From Echinarachnius parma (taxonomy: Eukaryota > Echinodermata > Echinoidea > Clypeasteroida > Echinarachniidae): a DNA stretch of 64,000 nucleotides. A model generated the notes under the pieces. The model ran no database searches and had not been told where the DNA came from. It was given only the letters and a program-made list of their open reading frames with translations. The stretch is taken from assembly GCA_037951105.1 (NCBI GenBank), contig JBAMJV010003996.1, forward strand, positions 1 to 64,000, in the 5' to 3' direction. Positions 34,962 through 44,353 of the stretch are shown one piece after another. Position 1 is the stretch's first letter; each line of letters starts with the position of its first letter. The position numbers were made by a program, and so were the translations under genes.

Positions 34962-37900
34962 TTCATCTTCATCTTCATCTTCATCTTCATCTTCATCTTC
35001 ATCTTCATCTTCATCTTCATCTTCATCTTCATCTTCATCTTCATCTTCATCATCATCACTACCATCAACATCATCATCATCATCATTTTGATAAGTAAAT
35101 GTTTTTTACTTGTATGCTAGCATTTTGTCAATAGTAGTTTTGTAACAAGTGTCAGTTAGAACCTATATGAAGTGTGGCTCATCTCATGGAAGGGAATGGC
35201 AGTGGATTTCATTATTATTTTTATAGAAATTTGGCCAGTAGACCCTTTGCATTTGAATGGTTTAGAATTAAGAGTATAATAAATCATATTTTTAATGTAG
35301 ATAATAGTTATTTCACAATTTCTCCACTCTCTCTCTTCAGCTATTTGGGAGATGGGCGGTTCCACTTGGAGTCCATCATGATTGCAAACCCTTCCATAAA
35401 GGCTTACAAGTAAGTTTAATCAATTATGTTTGTTTAAATGTAAAAACTGCTGAAAACTGCTTGTCAACTATAAAGCCAGGCAAGTGTAACAAAATGTAAG
35501 TCAAAGTAGCCGCAAGCTTTCGAATTTGGCAGATCCTTCGTCTATAGGCAGAGATAAAACTACTGTACTGGTACTGAGTACAGTAGTTTTCATTTATCTC
35601 TGCCTATAGACGAATGATCTGCCAGATTCGAAAGCTCGCGGCTACATTGACTTACAATGTTTGTTTATTTTGTATGCCATCAATGTATATGTACATTCTA
35701 CAATGTCAAGTCTAGGTTAGTTAGGCAAGTCAATGCAGTATCTGTTGTTTGGTGAATCCCCTTTAAGACCACTGGGGAAGCATCGGAGAGTGCCGTCATT
35801 TAACACATGCTGCACTGTCTGGTCTGGATTCCCACAACCACATGCAGGGCTGTCTTTCATTTTCCATCAATAAAGTTGATGAGTAGTTCTTGAAATATAT
35901 AAATGTAAACTTGACCAAAGTGAGTCAGCCAAAGCTGTTTGTGCAGTGGCAATGGATTTGACTTATAGACCTGTACTAATGCATTTTATCCTCTTTTGTA
36001 TTTGTTATTATTGTCGCCCCTAGAGCAGTAAAAACATAATCCTGATTTTCATGCAAAATTTATGTTAACATTTTGAAATCTTCCTATACAGGTATGATCC
36101 TGACAGAGAGGATGCATGGCTGGCGACAAGAAACTATCAAGAAAACCCAGCTTACAAAATAGATCTTATAGCAATCAATTTAATCACGTTTTTGCATTCT
36201 AAATCATGGTAATATTTTGATATTGTCTTCTATAGGTATGATCCTTACAGCAAGATCTTCTCACACGAGTACTACGAGACAGAGAGGATGCATGGCTTGC
36301 GACAAGAAGCTATCCGGAAGGCACAGCAAGCAAGCAAGATTGGCCTTATCCTAGGCACTCTGGGCAGACAAGGCTCTCCCAAAGTCCTTGAGGTATGTAG
36401 ATTAAATGTATGCTTTTCTTTGGTCATTTGAGGATTCTTATTCATATTTACCTACCGGGTATTTGAAACGTGGAGCCCATCTTTCCACCCTGTTTTTTCC
36501 TACAAATATTTAAGCCTGCATGCTCACAAGCCCCTGTTGTGAATAAACAACAGCCCTTTTTATGACTATCTATTTCCTTTCCGCTGTTAATACATATTTT
36601 TTAAAATAATTAAGTTATATTAAAATAACTAGAAGATGACTGAGCTCTCCCAAAGTATAGGTAACATCTATAGGCAATCAAGGAGTACCTCAGAAATTTA
36701 CCTAAAAAGGTGACTTCCTTTCCTTGTAACTGCATTGAGGTTTAATAATTCCAAGTTATAAAATGACCAAATCCCTTTAATTTTCACATTTTAATCAGGC
36801 TCTAAAGGAGCATATCACCTAGAAAGTCAACAAGTATTTTTCTGTTGAGCTAGTTTCCTTTCTTTCTCTCTCTTTGTTTTCGTTATTTCTACTGAAGTAA
36901 TAATAATCATACCACGTAAAAACATTACAACTCCACCTCTCTAATTTATCATTTTACTCGGAGTCTAAAGGAGCAAGTCACTGCAGCAGGCAAGGTATAC
37001 ATGTACGTGGTGGTCTTACTCTTAGACATGTTTACCGATAAGCTGGATTCCTTTCTCTGACAGCAGATCCTTGCAACTCTCTCTCTACCATCTTACTTAC
37101 CATGTAAATTTATGAATCCATTTCTTTAATTCCTCCCTTAACTCAGAGCCTGAAGGACCAAGTCACAGCGGCAGGCAAGGAATATGTGGTGGTCTTACTC
37201 TCAGAGATCTTCCCAGACAAGCTTGGTCTCTTCTCCGACATTGAAGCGTGAGTTAATCTGACAATATTCTCTCTCTCATTTCTGTTAGCTAAACCTGTTA
37301 AGAAATGTGTATAGGTGATCTTTAGCTGGGGTCTGTGGCGTGTTTAAGACTAAAATCTTCAACTTGTTCTCATTTCATTAATATGCATAAATATCAATAG
37401 CAATGCATAAATATCAGTGGCAATAACCATCCTGTTTTAATCACCACTAAGCTTATTTCAGGAAATTACCAAATTAAAGGAGAATTCCATGCTAACATTT
37501 TTCCTGTAGCTTCATGTGCCATAAACTGCTGCCCACAATCATCACAATCAACAATAAATGTTCATTGAGAATACCAGAAACTATGTAGAGAGTTGTGAAT
37601 GCGGATGGACAATCAGTGATGATTTATTTTACAAGGAGACGTTTTCTTCCTATGCCGATGGGCAGATTACGTGGAATGTTTAGTATAGACCTCAGCCTGA
37701 GTATTTTCTGAAACAGCCTGTCCATTCAAGACTATTCTAACTAACACTGGACTCAGATATGCTATATTGTTTTCTTTTCTTGTTTTCTTCTCTGGCAGAT
37801 GGATTCAAATTGCCTGCCCAAGACTGTCCATCGACTGGGGTTATGCCTTCCCTAAACCACTGCTGTCACCGTATGAGGTTCGTTATTTCCAAATTAAATC

Positions 37901-39250
37901 CACTATGACATTATGTAATTTATGTCAGTTCAGGGTTAAACATAAATCTTTTTACAAGCCCCGGCTCATTTGGGCGAATTGATTTTCAGAAAGTGGAATA
38001 ATACAGTTATATAAAACTCTGATATAAAAAAACTTCTTATAACAAGGTCATTTTGCTGGTCCAAGCTCTTTATATTTGTATTTTTTTCTAACCTGATATA
38101 ACAAGACACCTGATATAAGAGATATCAGATATATTACAAGGTAATTTTTATGATCCCAACTCCCAAGGTGCTTGTTATAACAATGTTTCACTGTATGTAT
38201 AATTTCCCAAAGTAAACATAAAACATAATTGCCAAAATAGTAGATAATACAGTACTTGCCTGATTAGGGCCAATACATTTCTTCATTCCCCACAAAATAC
38301 ACTTGCCCACATCCCAACTTTCATTTGCCCCTACCAATCTGGCTAATGCTTTTATACTAAAGCAATATGTAGCACCCTATTGATAACATAACTAACATCT
38401 GGACAACTACCCTCAAAATGTCTTTTTCTTCTCTCATTGATCACTACATTTGTCAAATTTCAATTACCCGGTAAGTTCTCAGTTGATTCAATTTACTTTT
38501 TGTGCGACGGCACCTACGGCTATGAAATTTCATACGCAGCATAATACAAGTATTATACAGATCTGTACCAAATTTGAAGCATTTTGACATTTTTGGTAAA
38601 GAGGGAATGTCCCTTTAAGGGTCCATTGAAAATTGGATGGTAGCCCAAAATGACATCTTCTCTGATTAAGTTATTCGATAAATGTTTTGTTGCAAGTAAT
38701 AGATAATGGCTTTGTCCCACTGCACTATTTCTCCTTCCGTTTCCTATCCGTTTGACATCCGGAAGGTACTATCAGATACTGGCAGGAAACAAAATGATGC
38801 AGATCAAGTTCGGAATGGACTCAGAGTTGGATCATTTTAATTTGGCTCCACTTCCGATGTCTGCTCGTTTGAATGTTGCCATTTTGTTGCTAGATACTGA
38901 CTGTTTTTTGCCACATTTTGGTCGGATAGGAAATGAAAGGAGAAACGCGGCAGTGGTACTAGGCCATAAGGAAAGATATTTAACATATCATTCCTATTTC
39001 TTGTCCTACACAGGCTGCTGTTGCACTGAAGTCTGCAGAGTGGCAGACAAGGTACCCCATGGACTTCTATGCCAACGACAGCCTCGGGCCCTGGACACCA
39101 AACAACCAGGCACATCGACCCACAAGACCAGTCAGGAAAGGACTAAACAAAGGTCTTGCTAGCAAGAAAGACCTTCCAACAAAAGACATTGCGTCCAAAG
39201 ATAATGAGAAAACAGTTGTAGATTCTTCACAGACACAGGAAAAGAGCTGA
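26830..39250 (+). CDS. DPH1: 2-(3-amino-3-carboxypropyl)histidine synthase subunit 1 (complete, 442 aa)
   Basis: Twelve coding exons: 26830-26914, 30248-30318, 30989-31058, 31732-31795, 32306-32427, 32872-33026, 34316-34434, 35341-35409, 36236-36392, 37147-37247, 37799-37877, 39014-39250 (TGA). All are GT-AG and in phase. An AG at 26651 suggests a 5' UTR exon part from 26652. Motifs match human DPH1 along its length: [128 protein letters not shown] and [14 protein letters not shown]. Cys114, Cys217 and Cys344 are the expected [4Fe-4S] ligands. With DPH2 the protein forms the cytosolic non-classical radical-SAM enzyme that adds the aminocarboxypropyl group to the eEF2 histidine, the first step to diphthamide. 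Length equals the human protein (about 440). Five exons have degenerate copies nearby. AATAAA lies at 39324. Confidence 0.96.
27177..27785 (-). mobile_element. 5'-truncated LINE, RT C-terminal region, in DPH1 intron 1
   Basis: The - strand frame is open for about 200 codons to TAA at 27177. It encodes [60 protein letters not shown] and [15 protein letters not shown]. This is the standard thumb and post-RT region of Jockey/CR1-type non-LTR retrotransposons, ending with the common WNxLxxxxVxxxSLxxFKxxL pattern ([20 protein letters not shown]). The frame runs directly into a HINE-like element at 27789, so upstream RT sequence is missing here. The intact frame suggests a fairly young insertion. 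Confidence 0.88.
27789..28797 (-). mobile_element. HINE-like element, second family (copy H3)
   Basis: Read on the - strand it begins aactagaaggccgacaaagt then atacccacgcctccc, and ends in a hairpin gccgatttcatcggc followed by gtgggtaat. The first bases AACTAGAWGG equal those of H1 and H2. Its 5' acccacgcc pairs with 3' ggcgtgggt, as in those elements. It has a gttt run (27837-27867) and one core unit (gataactagagaacgggtga acggatttgcacc). It borders the truncated LINE. Confidence 0.7.
28833..29619. mobile_element. hAT-like element with GAGGCC-word body and 8-bp duplication
   Basis: GAAATAGG lies at 28825-28832 and 29620-29627. The ends are CAGTGTTGTAGTCGAGTC and, read inward from the right, CAGTCTTGGAGGTCTCGAG. 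Both internal flanks consist of gaggcc, gagtcc and ggcctc words and contain the same block (gaggacgagtccgagtcacg), repeated near 28895 and 29523 in the same orientation. The centre (about 29010-29460) is ordinary AT-rich sequence. Duplication size and CAGTSTTG ends fit hAT. Confidence 0.78.
29885..30172. mobile_element. MITE with GGNGTGTTTCAYAAAG ends (copy 1)
   Basis: Left ggagtgtttcacaaagattg; right aacctttatgaaacacccc; subterminal inverted repeats agttggacctaacaattatg and ataattgttaggtccaactt. About 288 bp. Copies at 39825-40135 and 59431-59741. Confidence 0.82.
30344..30586. mobile_element. pogo-like MITE with a tandemly doubled right end
   Basis: Left cagtggaaccacattatagt starts 25 bp after the DPH1 exon 2 donor. 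The right end ttcataatgatgttccactg at 30522 is followed by a second copy of its last 64 bp (gaccttgttattagaggttt) ending about 30586. Confidence 0.8.
31109..31228. repeat. 35-bp minisatellite (about 3.5 units)
   Basis: Units of tgagattagaaagtactctt plus tctgagtttactttc with almost no divergence. Within each unit, attagaaagtac faces ctctttctgag-type words, making it partly self-complementary. Confidence 0.9.
31843..32022 (-). mobile_element. two tRNA-derived SINE heads side by side (copies 3 and 4)
   Basis: At 31843-31911 (gagacctctaaaaattctag actggtactattgagccaca) and 31950-32022 (gagatctccagattgctaga ctggtattctaaccattgcg). Both keep the anticodon-arm and B-box words of copies 1 and 2 but the A boxes are eroded. 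The shared A-rich body (aaaatgagcgaagaaaattg) lies left of the first. They are in DPH1 intron 4. Confidence 0.7.
33369..33645 (+). pseudogene. DPH1: two degenerate copies of the 3' end of DPH1 exon 6
   Basis: 33369-33422 repeats ggatcttcgctagcccttgt and cagttcatctctgccattca with a preserved donor gtaag. The intron sequence after it also matches that after the true exon (aaagagaagggtgcttagtc against aaagagaagggcgctattca). About 33611-33645 (ttcagcaccattcagtttgt) is a shorter, older copy. Neither has an acceptor. Confidence 0.85.
33780..34315 (+). pseudogene. DPH1: 208-bp tandem repeat carrying the first 40 bases of DPH1 exon 7
   Basis: Repeat units place cctctgcagctgagctagga at 33901, 34109 and (functional exon) 34317, exactly 208 bp apart. 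The upstream two carry the acceptor and the first 11 or so codons, then read gaattcaaattttgaacc with a stop. The units also include catatgggaaattgtgcatt and gtgttccattttctagtctt. The two newest units are nearly identical. Confidence 0.92.
34546..34796 (+). pseudogene. DPH1: two partial copies of the 3' end of DPH1 exon 7
   Basis: 34546-34621 and about 34720-34794 repeat acccctgtccaagagagaga, cttggctgtactgcaccaca and gtcaagtggactacatcat. The first has gggagt and the second ataagc where the true donor reads gtgagt. So exon 7 is flanked by head fragments upstream and tail fragments downstream. Confidence 0.92.
34811..35090. repeat. CAT and CTTCAT microsatellite in DPH1 intron 7
   Basis: A cag/cat tract (34811-34870), a cat run (34870-34960), about thirteen perfect cttcat hexamers (34960-35047), then cat again. 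His- and Met-run frames are artefacts. Confidence 0.96.
35495..35656. repeat. 162-bp near-perfect hairpin in DPH1 intron 8
   Basis: Left arm tgtaagtcaaagtagccgca through cgtctataggcagagataaa; the right arm mirrors it (atctctgcctatagacgaat ... gcggctacattgacttaca). The arms are about 75 bases each with very few mismatches and a loop of roughly ten bases. No target duplication or TIR signature is clear. It would fold as one stem in the DPH1 pre-mRNA. Confidence 0.88.
36092..36162 (+). pseudogene. DPH1: degenerate copy of DPH1 exon 9 with internal deletion
   Basis: caggtatgatcctgacagag then aggatgcatggctggcgaca and agaaactatcaagaa matches the true exon (ctataggtatgatccttaca ... gagaggatgcatggcttgcg). 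About 30 bases between them are missing. The acceptor is kept and no donor follows. Confidence 0.85.
36798..37068 (+). pseudogene. DPH1: two degenerate copies of DPH1 exon 10
   Basis: 36961-37068 repeats the exon (gagtctaaaggagcaagtca, ctgcagcaggcaaggtatac, gtggtggtcttactctta) with small indels that break the frame. 36798-36820 (ggctctaaaggagcatatca) keeps only the first 22 or so bases. The functional exon is at 37147-37247. Confidence 0.85.
38004..38193. mobile_element. pogo-like MITE, diverged
   Basis: Ends cagttatataaaactctgat and gttataacaatgtttcactg; internal aacaaggtcattttgctggt. TA-flanked, about 190 bp, in DPH1 intron 11. Confidence 0.78.
38717..38957. mobile_element. MITE with CCCACTGC ends in DPH1 intron 11
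   Basis: Left cccactgcactatttctcct then ttccgtttcctatccg; right cggataggaaatgaaaggag then aaacgcggcagtgg. About 240 bp. An open frame starting inside it and running into DPH1 exon 12 is out of phase with DPH1. Confidence 0.7.
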
Positions 39251-39323
39251 TGTAAAGATTTGTTTTCTACTGGACTGTCTTCTTAGGAGTCTTGGGGCCC
39301 GGGACATCGGGCATCAGAGAACA

Positions 39324-39329
39324 AATAAA
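39324..39329 (+). terminator. candidate DPH1 polyadenylation signal
   Basis: AATAAA, 74 bases past the DPH1 stop, the first canonical hexamer downstream. Confidence 0.5.
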
Positions 39330-39483
39330 ATGTATTTTTGGGGAGCTACTCTTCAAGCTTGCCTGCATGAAAATAACACTCCAAAATTTGATTTGCATTT
39401 AGTGCTATGCACATTTTTGGGGGCACTTATTGGCATTTGGGGGGCAAATTTGCCCTCGAGCCCCCAAGTATTTGTGTCACTGT

Positions 39484-39740
39484 TGGGCAAACAGGCACAT
39501 CAACTTGTGAGGCCAGCCAGGAAATGGCTTTACAAAGTTTTCAACAGCAAAAAGTATCTTCCAACAAGAGACACTGCACTCAAAGACTGGCCCAAGAAAA
39601 GAGATAATGTAAAGATTTGTTTTCTACTGAACCGTCCGTCTTCTTAGACAACAGACAACAAAACTAAACGGGCACTTCAGCTTATGAGGCCAGCCAGGGA
39701 ATGACTTTACAAAGCTTTCAACAGCTAATTACCCCTTCAT
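39484..39740 (+). pseudogene. DPH1: two degenerate copies of the DPH1 last exon and 3' UTR
   Basis: 39484-39647 repeats aacaggcacatcaacttgtg, aaagtatcttccaacaagag and the 3' UTR words gatgtaaagatttgttttct as atgtaaagatttgttttcta. About 39655-39740 repeats tatgaggccagccagggaat and tttcaacagcta. They lie directly downstream of the gene, so copying also reached past the stop codon. Confidence 0.85.
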
Positions 39741-39824
39741 CTAAACAAGTGGCATCTTTGAAGGAGACTGAAGTCAGAGCATCATATGATCCATAGATGC
39801 AAACACAATCTTTGAGAACCAACC

Positions 39825-40135
39825 TGGGGGTGTTTCACAAAGATACTAAGTTGAACTTAACTCTAAGTTGAACCTAACAATTCTAGAAAGCCATTTGTAG
39901 CCTTGGAATAAAACATATTCAAAAGCCAAAAAATACAAGTATTTGACACTTCCAACAAAATTTTATATCAATAACTTCAAGGTTCCTCAACAATATTACT
40001 CATTTTTATCAAAATGTATGGCTTTTAAATGAACTGTTTCAACAATGTGTCTTTAACAAATAACAGCTTTCCATATTTGTTTAAATCCAACTAATAGTGT
40101 TAAGTTTGACTTGGGATCTTTGTGAAACACCCCCA
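39825..40135. mobile_element. MITE with GGGGGTGTTTCACAAAG ends (copy 2)
   Basis: Left gggggtgtttcacaaagata, right ggatctttgtgaaacacccc; about 311 bp; subterminal agttgaacttaactctaagt. Confidence 0.85.
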
Positions 40136-40622
40136 GATAATCAACCTTAACCACGGGAACCGAGTGTGTTGTGTACAAAGTCTATGGGGATTTCAAAAAC
40201 TCGTTGGGAACGGGTTAATTAGACTCGATTATTTATTTAGCTGGGATGTTTTTTCAGGGGCTGATTTGTAGAGTTGTAAACACAGCAGAAGGCTCTGCAA
40301 AGTCTGATCCTAAAGTTGGTTATTCGCTGGATTATGATGTAGGGACACGTTTTTCAATTGACTGTCCACTTTGCATACAAGATTTTCTAACAATGGAGAT
40401 CAAATACCATCGGAAGTCCATTTAGTTATAAGATAAGTTATGTTACCATGAAGGTTCATCGGTTGGTATTTCGAAAGCGAAAATATTTCTGAAATTTTGA
40501 TCACAATACAAATATTTACCTCGGAAATTTTCGGCAGTTGTGACATCCAACAATTTTGAAGGTCAAAATGTGTATTGTGATCTAAAGGTTTGAAAGGTTT
40601 CTTTTGGGGTAATATGCCTACA

Positions 40623-40962
40623 TTAAAGGGATCTAGTAACTTTGTTTTAAAACAAGTGCAAAAAGGGACGAGTGATTTATAAAATGTGTATTGGTGTGAT
40701 CTGATATGTCCACAAATTTCACGTTAATTGGATGTTATTGAGAAATTAGCAAAAATGCAATGTTATATTCACCGACTCATTGCAGACAGTTTAACATCTG
40801 AACACTTAATTCGTAAATATTTTCTGCACAAAATGGGAATTTGAAAAACCGAAACCTGTCCCGTGCTTTTATTGATAATATGAATATGACAAGGTATGAG
40901 AGAACCACTAGAGTTGCAATTAAGTTTTTAGGATTTGGACCATGTAATACAAGTCCCTTTAA
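40623..40962. mobile_element. T2/Kolobok-like MITE, family A copy 2 (inverted relative to copy 1)
   Basis: Ends ttaaagggatctagtaactt and atacaagtccctttaa; 340 bp; body matches 12184-12565 in reverse (aaattagcaaaaatgcaatg, tgggaatttgaaaaaccgaa). Confidence 0.83.
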
Positions 40963-41309
40963 TCATAGACCTACTCTATGCTTTAATGAAATTGTTAACT
41001 AGCGGGACAACAGCGACTGCAGGTGCCTTTTTATTAATCTTGTTCAAGATTGGAATCGCATGTGTATTGAAAAACATACATTTGTTGTATCAAAATAAAG
41101 TAATGATTTTATATGAAATACAAATGTTTATTTTTAGTTGTATCTTATTTCAAAAATAGGGAAACTGACTGACCTCCTTTGTGAATCCGTGCCAATTTCT
41201 TTGCTCTTTTTAAAATTTAGTTGAATCTGTATGATGCACATGTATGTATGTAGGTCTTTGTAATGATCATGTTAGTAGGGGAGTGTGCTAGGTTGTCAGA
41301 ACGTATAAT

Positions 41310-41415
41310 TGTAGACACACACACACAGACCTACACGTGTACACAGTACACATCAATCTGCATTTTTACTAAATTAAATGCATCACACACACACACGCAC
41401 ACACACACACATTCA
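41310..41415. repeat. CA-rich microsatellite tracts
   Basis: Short acacac runs at about 41314-41328 and 41385-41412. Confidence 0.85.
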
Positions 41416-41476
41416 ATGTATGTACACATAACACACCAAAGGACAGCAAAAGCAGAGCGCTCAAGCTTTCCAGTCC

Positions 41477-41646
41477 AGGGCCTCATTGCAGAAGAGAGAG
41501 ATACAATTGATTGTAAGTTGCAATTAATTGCAAGTCAAAAAATGTGTGCAATTCAACCAATCAGATGTACGCATTTAGTCACATGATTTGACTTGCAACT
41601 AATTGCAACTCTACAATCGATTGCATCTCTTTCTGCAGCGGGGCCC
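41477..41646. mobile_element. palindromic MITE with GGGCC ends
   Basis: Left gggcctcattgcagaagaga then tacaattgattgtaagttgc; right gcaactctacaatcgattgc then atctctttctgcagcggggc. About 170 bp. The arms also carry gcaattaattgcaagtca and tgacttgcaactaattgc. Confidence 0.82.
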
Positions 41647-42748
41647 ATGTCTTGGAACACACAAACAGTCGCAATTAAAGACACTTATCCAATGCGTAAT
41701 GCTTTTCAACCAAGAGCAGAAAATTCTGCCTGTTTTTTTTTTTTATTGTCTAAACCCACATCACATGCCCAATGTACAAATTAGTACATTCAACTCAAAT
41801 AATCAATATTTTTATAAAATGAGAATTTTCAAAGAAACACTAAATCAAATTGCAAAAGATACATTTTATAATAGAAAAAAAGATACTTTTTTCTTTATTG
41901 ATTTCATCAATTGAAAATATTATCTCCCACTAGAACAATACAGGTATGTGAAGTGATCTCATTAGAGATAACACCTATTAATTGTGAAGTGCTGAATTAA
42001 TGTAGACTGTAATATCAAATAAAGAAATAAACATCTAAACAACTGTACAAACACATTTGTGTCTGCGGTAAACTATATATAATAGAATATTCCCCAAAAG
42101 TTTGGAGATTTTTTTCAAAGCATTTCATTGTACAAGTCACGTACACAAGAGAATGACATGCACAAGTACAGATTTTTAATATATTTTTTTGAACTTTTAT
42201 ATACTTTTTTTTTTAATGTGTGCAACAAATGTGCACTGCTCTCCTCTCACACACTCGTTCAAATTAAAAAAAGGAGATGCCAAAATTATTTGTAAAATCA
42301 AAAAAAGTCAAAAGAAGCAACGTGTGAGCTTAAACATTTAAATTTAAAAAAACATTATTTTCATTAAATAATCAAATAAAGCACCCGACTGCTTCATGCA
42401 TGGGGATTAAAGAAAATTGAAACTCAATCTTTAATCTTTAGAATTTTACTGCACAAAGGGTAAAGGTAGATGTAGTTCATTTATGCCATTTGCACATGCT
42501 AAATTAAAAAGCATGAATATTTCTTTATCAATTATATATATTCAAATGCTGAGCAGATCAATTTTTAACATAAATTTGTGAAGACACATGACTCGACTAA
42601 GGTTATATCAAATGTCTGTGGCATTGTGCTCTAAATCCTGATCACGGGAATACTGTTCAATGAGTTAATCGGGTATATCGAATAATCAAAAAGACTTGGG
42701 AGCACAAGTGACTATCATACTCCTGTGCGATTCCATATTTTGATAAAG

Positions 42749-42940
42749 ATCCTGTTAAGTTTGAAAGCTGAAGCTGTATTCAACTTGTACATTTTATTCC
42801 CCTACTTACATTGTCAAGTCAGTTTTTATTTAAGAGGGAGAAACATCCTGTTAAGTTTGAAAGCTGAAGCTGTATTGAACTTGTACATTTTATTCCCCCT
42901 ACTTGTACATTGTCAAGTCATAATTTTCTAAAAAGGGAGA
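42749..42940. repeat. 96-bp tandem duplication
   Basis: atcctgttaagtttgaaagc then tgaagctgtatt begins at 42749 and 42845. The second unit has a small ttg insertion. Confidence 0.88.
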
Positions 42941-43183
42941 ACCAGTCAGTGTGATCAAGCCTGCATGTACTTTGCTCTATGTACATGTATGTTACTAATC
43001 AGTTTACCACATTTGGTAAAAATTGTAAAAAGTCTGTGAACAGTTCTTAAAGCAAAATGAAATACAGAAAGAAAAAGAAAAATCATGCCACATACATGTA
43101 GAAATAATTCCAATACTGCTATCATATCAAATCACATACAGGTACATGTACATGCATGTATATCTTATACTCTTCTATTCATA

Positions 43184-43393
43184 CAGTGGAACCTCATCAG
43201 ATTATTACAAAACTTTTTCATCGGGGTAACTTTGCTGGTCCCAGCTCATTGAATTTGTTCAGGGATTTACTCTGATAACAAGATACCCGATACATCTATA
43301 ACAAGGTAATTATTATGGTCCCACTGACCATGTTTTTGCACATGTACATGTATGTCAACAAAGTTACTAGATCCCTTTAACAGGGTTCCACTA
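43184..43393. mobile_element. pogo-like MITE carrying the end of a family A TTAA MITE
   Basis: Left cagtggaacctcatcagatt, right cagggttccactata. Near the right end, tgtcaacaaagttactagat followed by ccctttaa (about 43354-43380) is exactly one terminus of the 12184-12565 family. Either a solo end inserted or a gene-conversion patch. Confidence 0.72.
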
Positions 43394-43533
43394 TACCATG
43401 ATTTCCAGCAAACTACAAGAGCCTGGAAACCAATTCATGAGACATGATACATTGGGTGGAAAATTATTTAGATGAGCCTGAACTTCAAGACTATAGTCTA
43501 AACATACTTGGCTGGGTTCTATGGAACTATATA

Positions 43534-43710
43534 CAGTGGAACCTCTTTATAATGAACTGTGTTATAACGAGGTACCTGGTACAGCAAGGCTATTTCCCAT
43601 GTCCTGGTTCTATGTATTTTATTATTTTTAAGTCCTGATACAACGAGATAACTGATATAACAAGGTAAATTTAATGGGCCCCATGTGCTCGTTATAAAGA
43701 GGTTCCACTG
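43534..43710. mobile_element. pogo-like MITE, full length
   Basis: Ends cagtggaacctctttataat and gttataaagaggttccactg, TA on both sides, 177 bp. Confidence 0.88.
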
Positions 43711-44118
43711 TACCAATATCAAATCATCTTTAATGGGTTAAAATGGTCTAAAAAAAGAACAGGGCCTGAATTCATGCTAGGTAGCCTGATATTCAAACCC
43801 AGTTTCCATAATGCAGCATTCCTTGAATTACATTAATTGCGTGATAACATCAAAATACAGCTTTACTTTCTCTTTTCTTTAGTTTGATTACATGTATTCA
43901 AATTTACATTTATGCATACGCACAGTTGTACAACATGTACAATAAACATTTGTGGTAACAAAGAACAGAATAGGAGCAGAGATCAAGGCTGATATTCTAT
44001 CCCTACATGAATGGCATTGGACACTTTCATTAGACAGCGGGAAAGAAAACAAACATAGAATGTTTTATAAACATGGTAGTTGAATCATAACAAGAAAATT
44101 GCATCTGAGTAACGTTTA

Positions 44119-44353
44119 AGCCCTCCGCACACAGAGCCGACTCAAACCGATCCGACTGGTTTTCAGTCAGGCTAGATAGAGTCGGTTTCCCTCAGTCATA
44201 GTCAATTCAACATGTTGAATCGGCCTGGAATGATCTCCGACTGGCTCTTGACCGGCAAAACAGGAGTCCCGAGGGCTGAGGCAACGTATACTGAACTTGA
44301 ACCGACTGAAAACCAGTCGGATCGGGTCGAGTCGGCTCTGTGTGCGGAGGGCT
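44119..44353. mobile_element. Harbinger-like MITE, AGCCCTC ends (copy 2)
   Basis: Left agccctccgcacacagagcc, right ggctctgtgtgcggagggct; TTA at 44116-44118 and 44354-44356; 235 bp. Same family as 20421-20637. Confidence 0.82.

Noticed and set aside
34724-35098. His- and Met-run open frames
   Set aside because: Products of the CAT/CTTCAT repeat in a DPH1 intron.
38752-39162. 136-codon + strand frame overlapping DPH1 exon 12
   Set aside because: Starts inside a MITE, crosses the splice acceptor and is out of phase with the conserved DPH1 frame.
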